Shown piece by piece: positions 6,345 through 6,454 of a stretch of 6,454 bases of DNA. The translations under genes and the position numbers were made by a program. The notes below the pieces were generated by a model. The model ran no database searches. It was not told where the DNA came from and worked only from the letters and a program-made list of their open reading frames with translations. Position 1 is the stretch's first letter. The number at the start of each line of letters is the position of its first letter. The stretch comes from Gammaproteobacteria bacterium (GTDB taxonomy: Bacteria; Pseudomonadota; Gammaproteobacteria; DSM-19610). The stretch spans positions 1-6,454 of the forward strand of contig JAUXDG010000163.1 in NCBI GenBank assembly GCA_030618475.1. Direction: 5' to 3'.

Positions 6345-6454
6345 ATGGGGGATGAAATTACACATAGCCAGTTCAGTGCTGCTGATTTTGAACTGTTCGA
6401 CCGCTGCCTGAAAGAGGAAACCCGGCTGTTGGGGCAATGGTTCAAGGAGGGTAC
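6345..6454 (+). CDS. 5' part of a third operon gene, possible glutamate-cysteine ligase-like protein
   Basis: The frame opens with ATG 3 bases after the murU stop and stays open for 36 codons to the window edge, where it is cut. A good ribosome site precedes it, so it belongs to the amgK-murU operon. The visible N-terminus begins MGDEITHSQFSAADFELF and ends with EETRLLGQWFKEG; it is hydrophilic, with no signal peptide or membrane segment, so the product is probably cytoplasmic. From memory, a pattern of MGxEI, then F...DF..F, then EE..LL..WF..G resembles the start of proteobacterial proteins of the glutamate-cysteine ligase (carboxylate-amine ligase) group. That assignment is tentative because no catalytic part is in view. 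That a real gene starts here is much surer than its function. Confidence 0.7.
   Translation, partial: MGDEITHSQFSAADFELFDRCLKEETRLLGQWFKEG

Noticed and set aside
1..6454. Search for CRISPR arrays, tRNA or rRNA genes, insertion sequences and toxin-antitoxin pairs.
   Set aside because: No spaced direct repeats, tRNA-like cloverleaf, transposase or small paired genes were seen; the non-coding space totals only a few hundred bases.

Overview
The window reads as chromosomal DNA from a gammaproteobacterium of moderately high G+C. The evidence is protein family content: a two-gene RND efflux system, and the AmgK/MurU cell-wall recycling pair that is typical of Pseudomonas-like and many other Gram-negative bacteria but absent from enteric bacteria. 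I cannot place it more finely. The coding density, plain operon structure and lack of transposase, integrase or phage genes argue for ordinary core or near-core chromosome, not a mobile island.

Layout. Positions 1-148 hold a non-coding leader with a weak promoter candidate enclosed by two nested inverted repeats. Positions 149-4489 carry a two-gene operon: a membrane-anchored periplasmic adaptor (HlyD/AcrA type) and, 6 bp later, a full-length 1051-residue RND permease. No outer-membrane channel or dedicated regulator is visible, so the pump presumably uses a TolC-like channel encoded elsewhere. Positions 4490-4686 are intergenic. They contain a weak hairpin after the pump gene, a three-unit tandem 9-bp repeat (core CCTTNGTG), an 18-bp palindrome, and a perfect TATAAT box just in front of the next operon. 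Positions 4687-6341 encode AmgK and MurU, overlapping by ATGA, and a third gene starts at 6345 and runs off the window.

How it works together. AmgK phosphorylates N-acetylmuramic acid (and GlcNAc) at the anomeric carbon and MurU turns MurNAc-1-phosphate into UDP-MurNAc. Together they bypass the MurA-dependent de novo route and recycle peptidoglycan sugar. The pump probably exports amphiphilic compounds using the proton gradient. The two operons look independently transcribed.

I found no convincing new multi-gene system. The two most interesting signals are non-coding and lie in the 4490-4686 gap: the palindrome occupying the place where a -35 box should be in the amgK promoter, and the CCTTNGTG tandem repeat.
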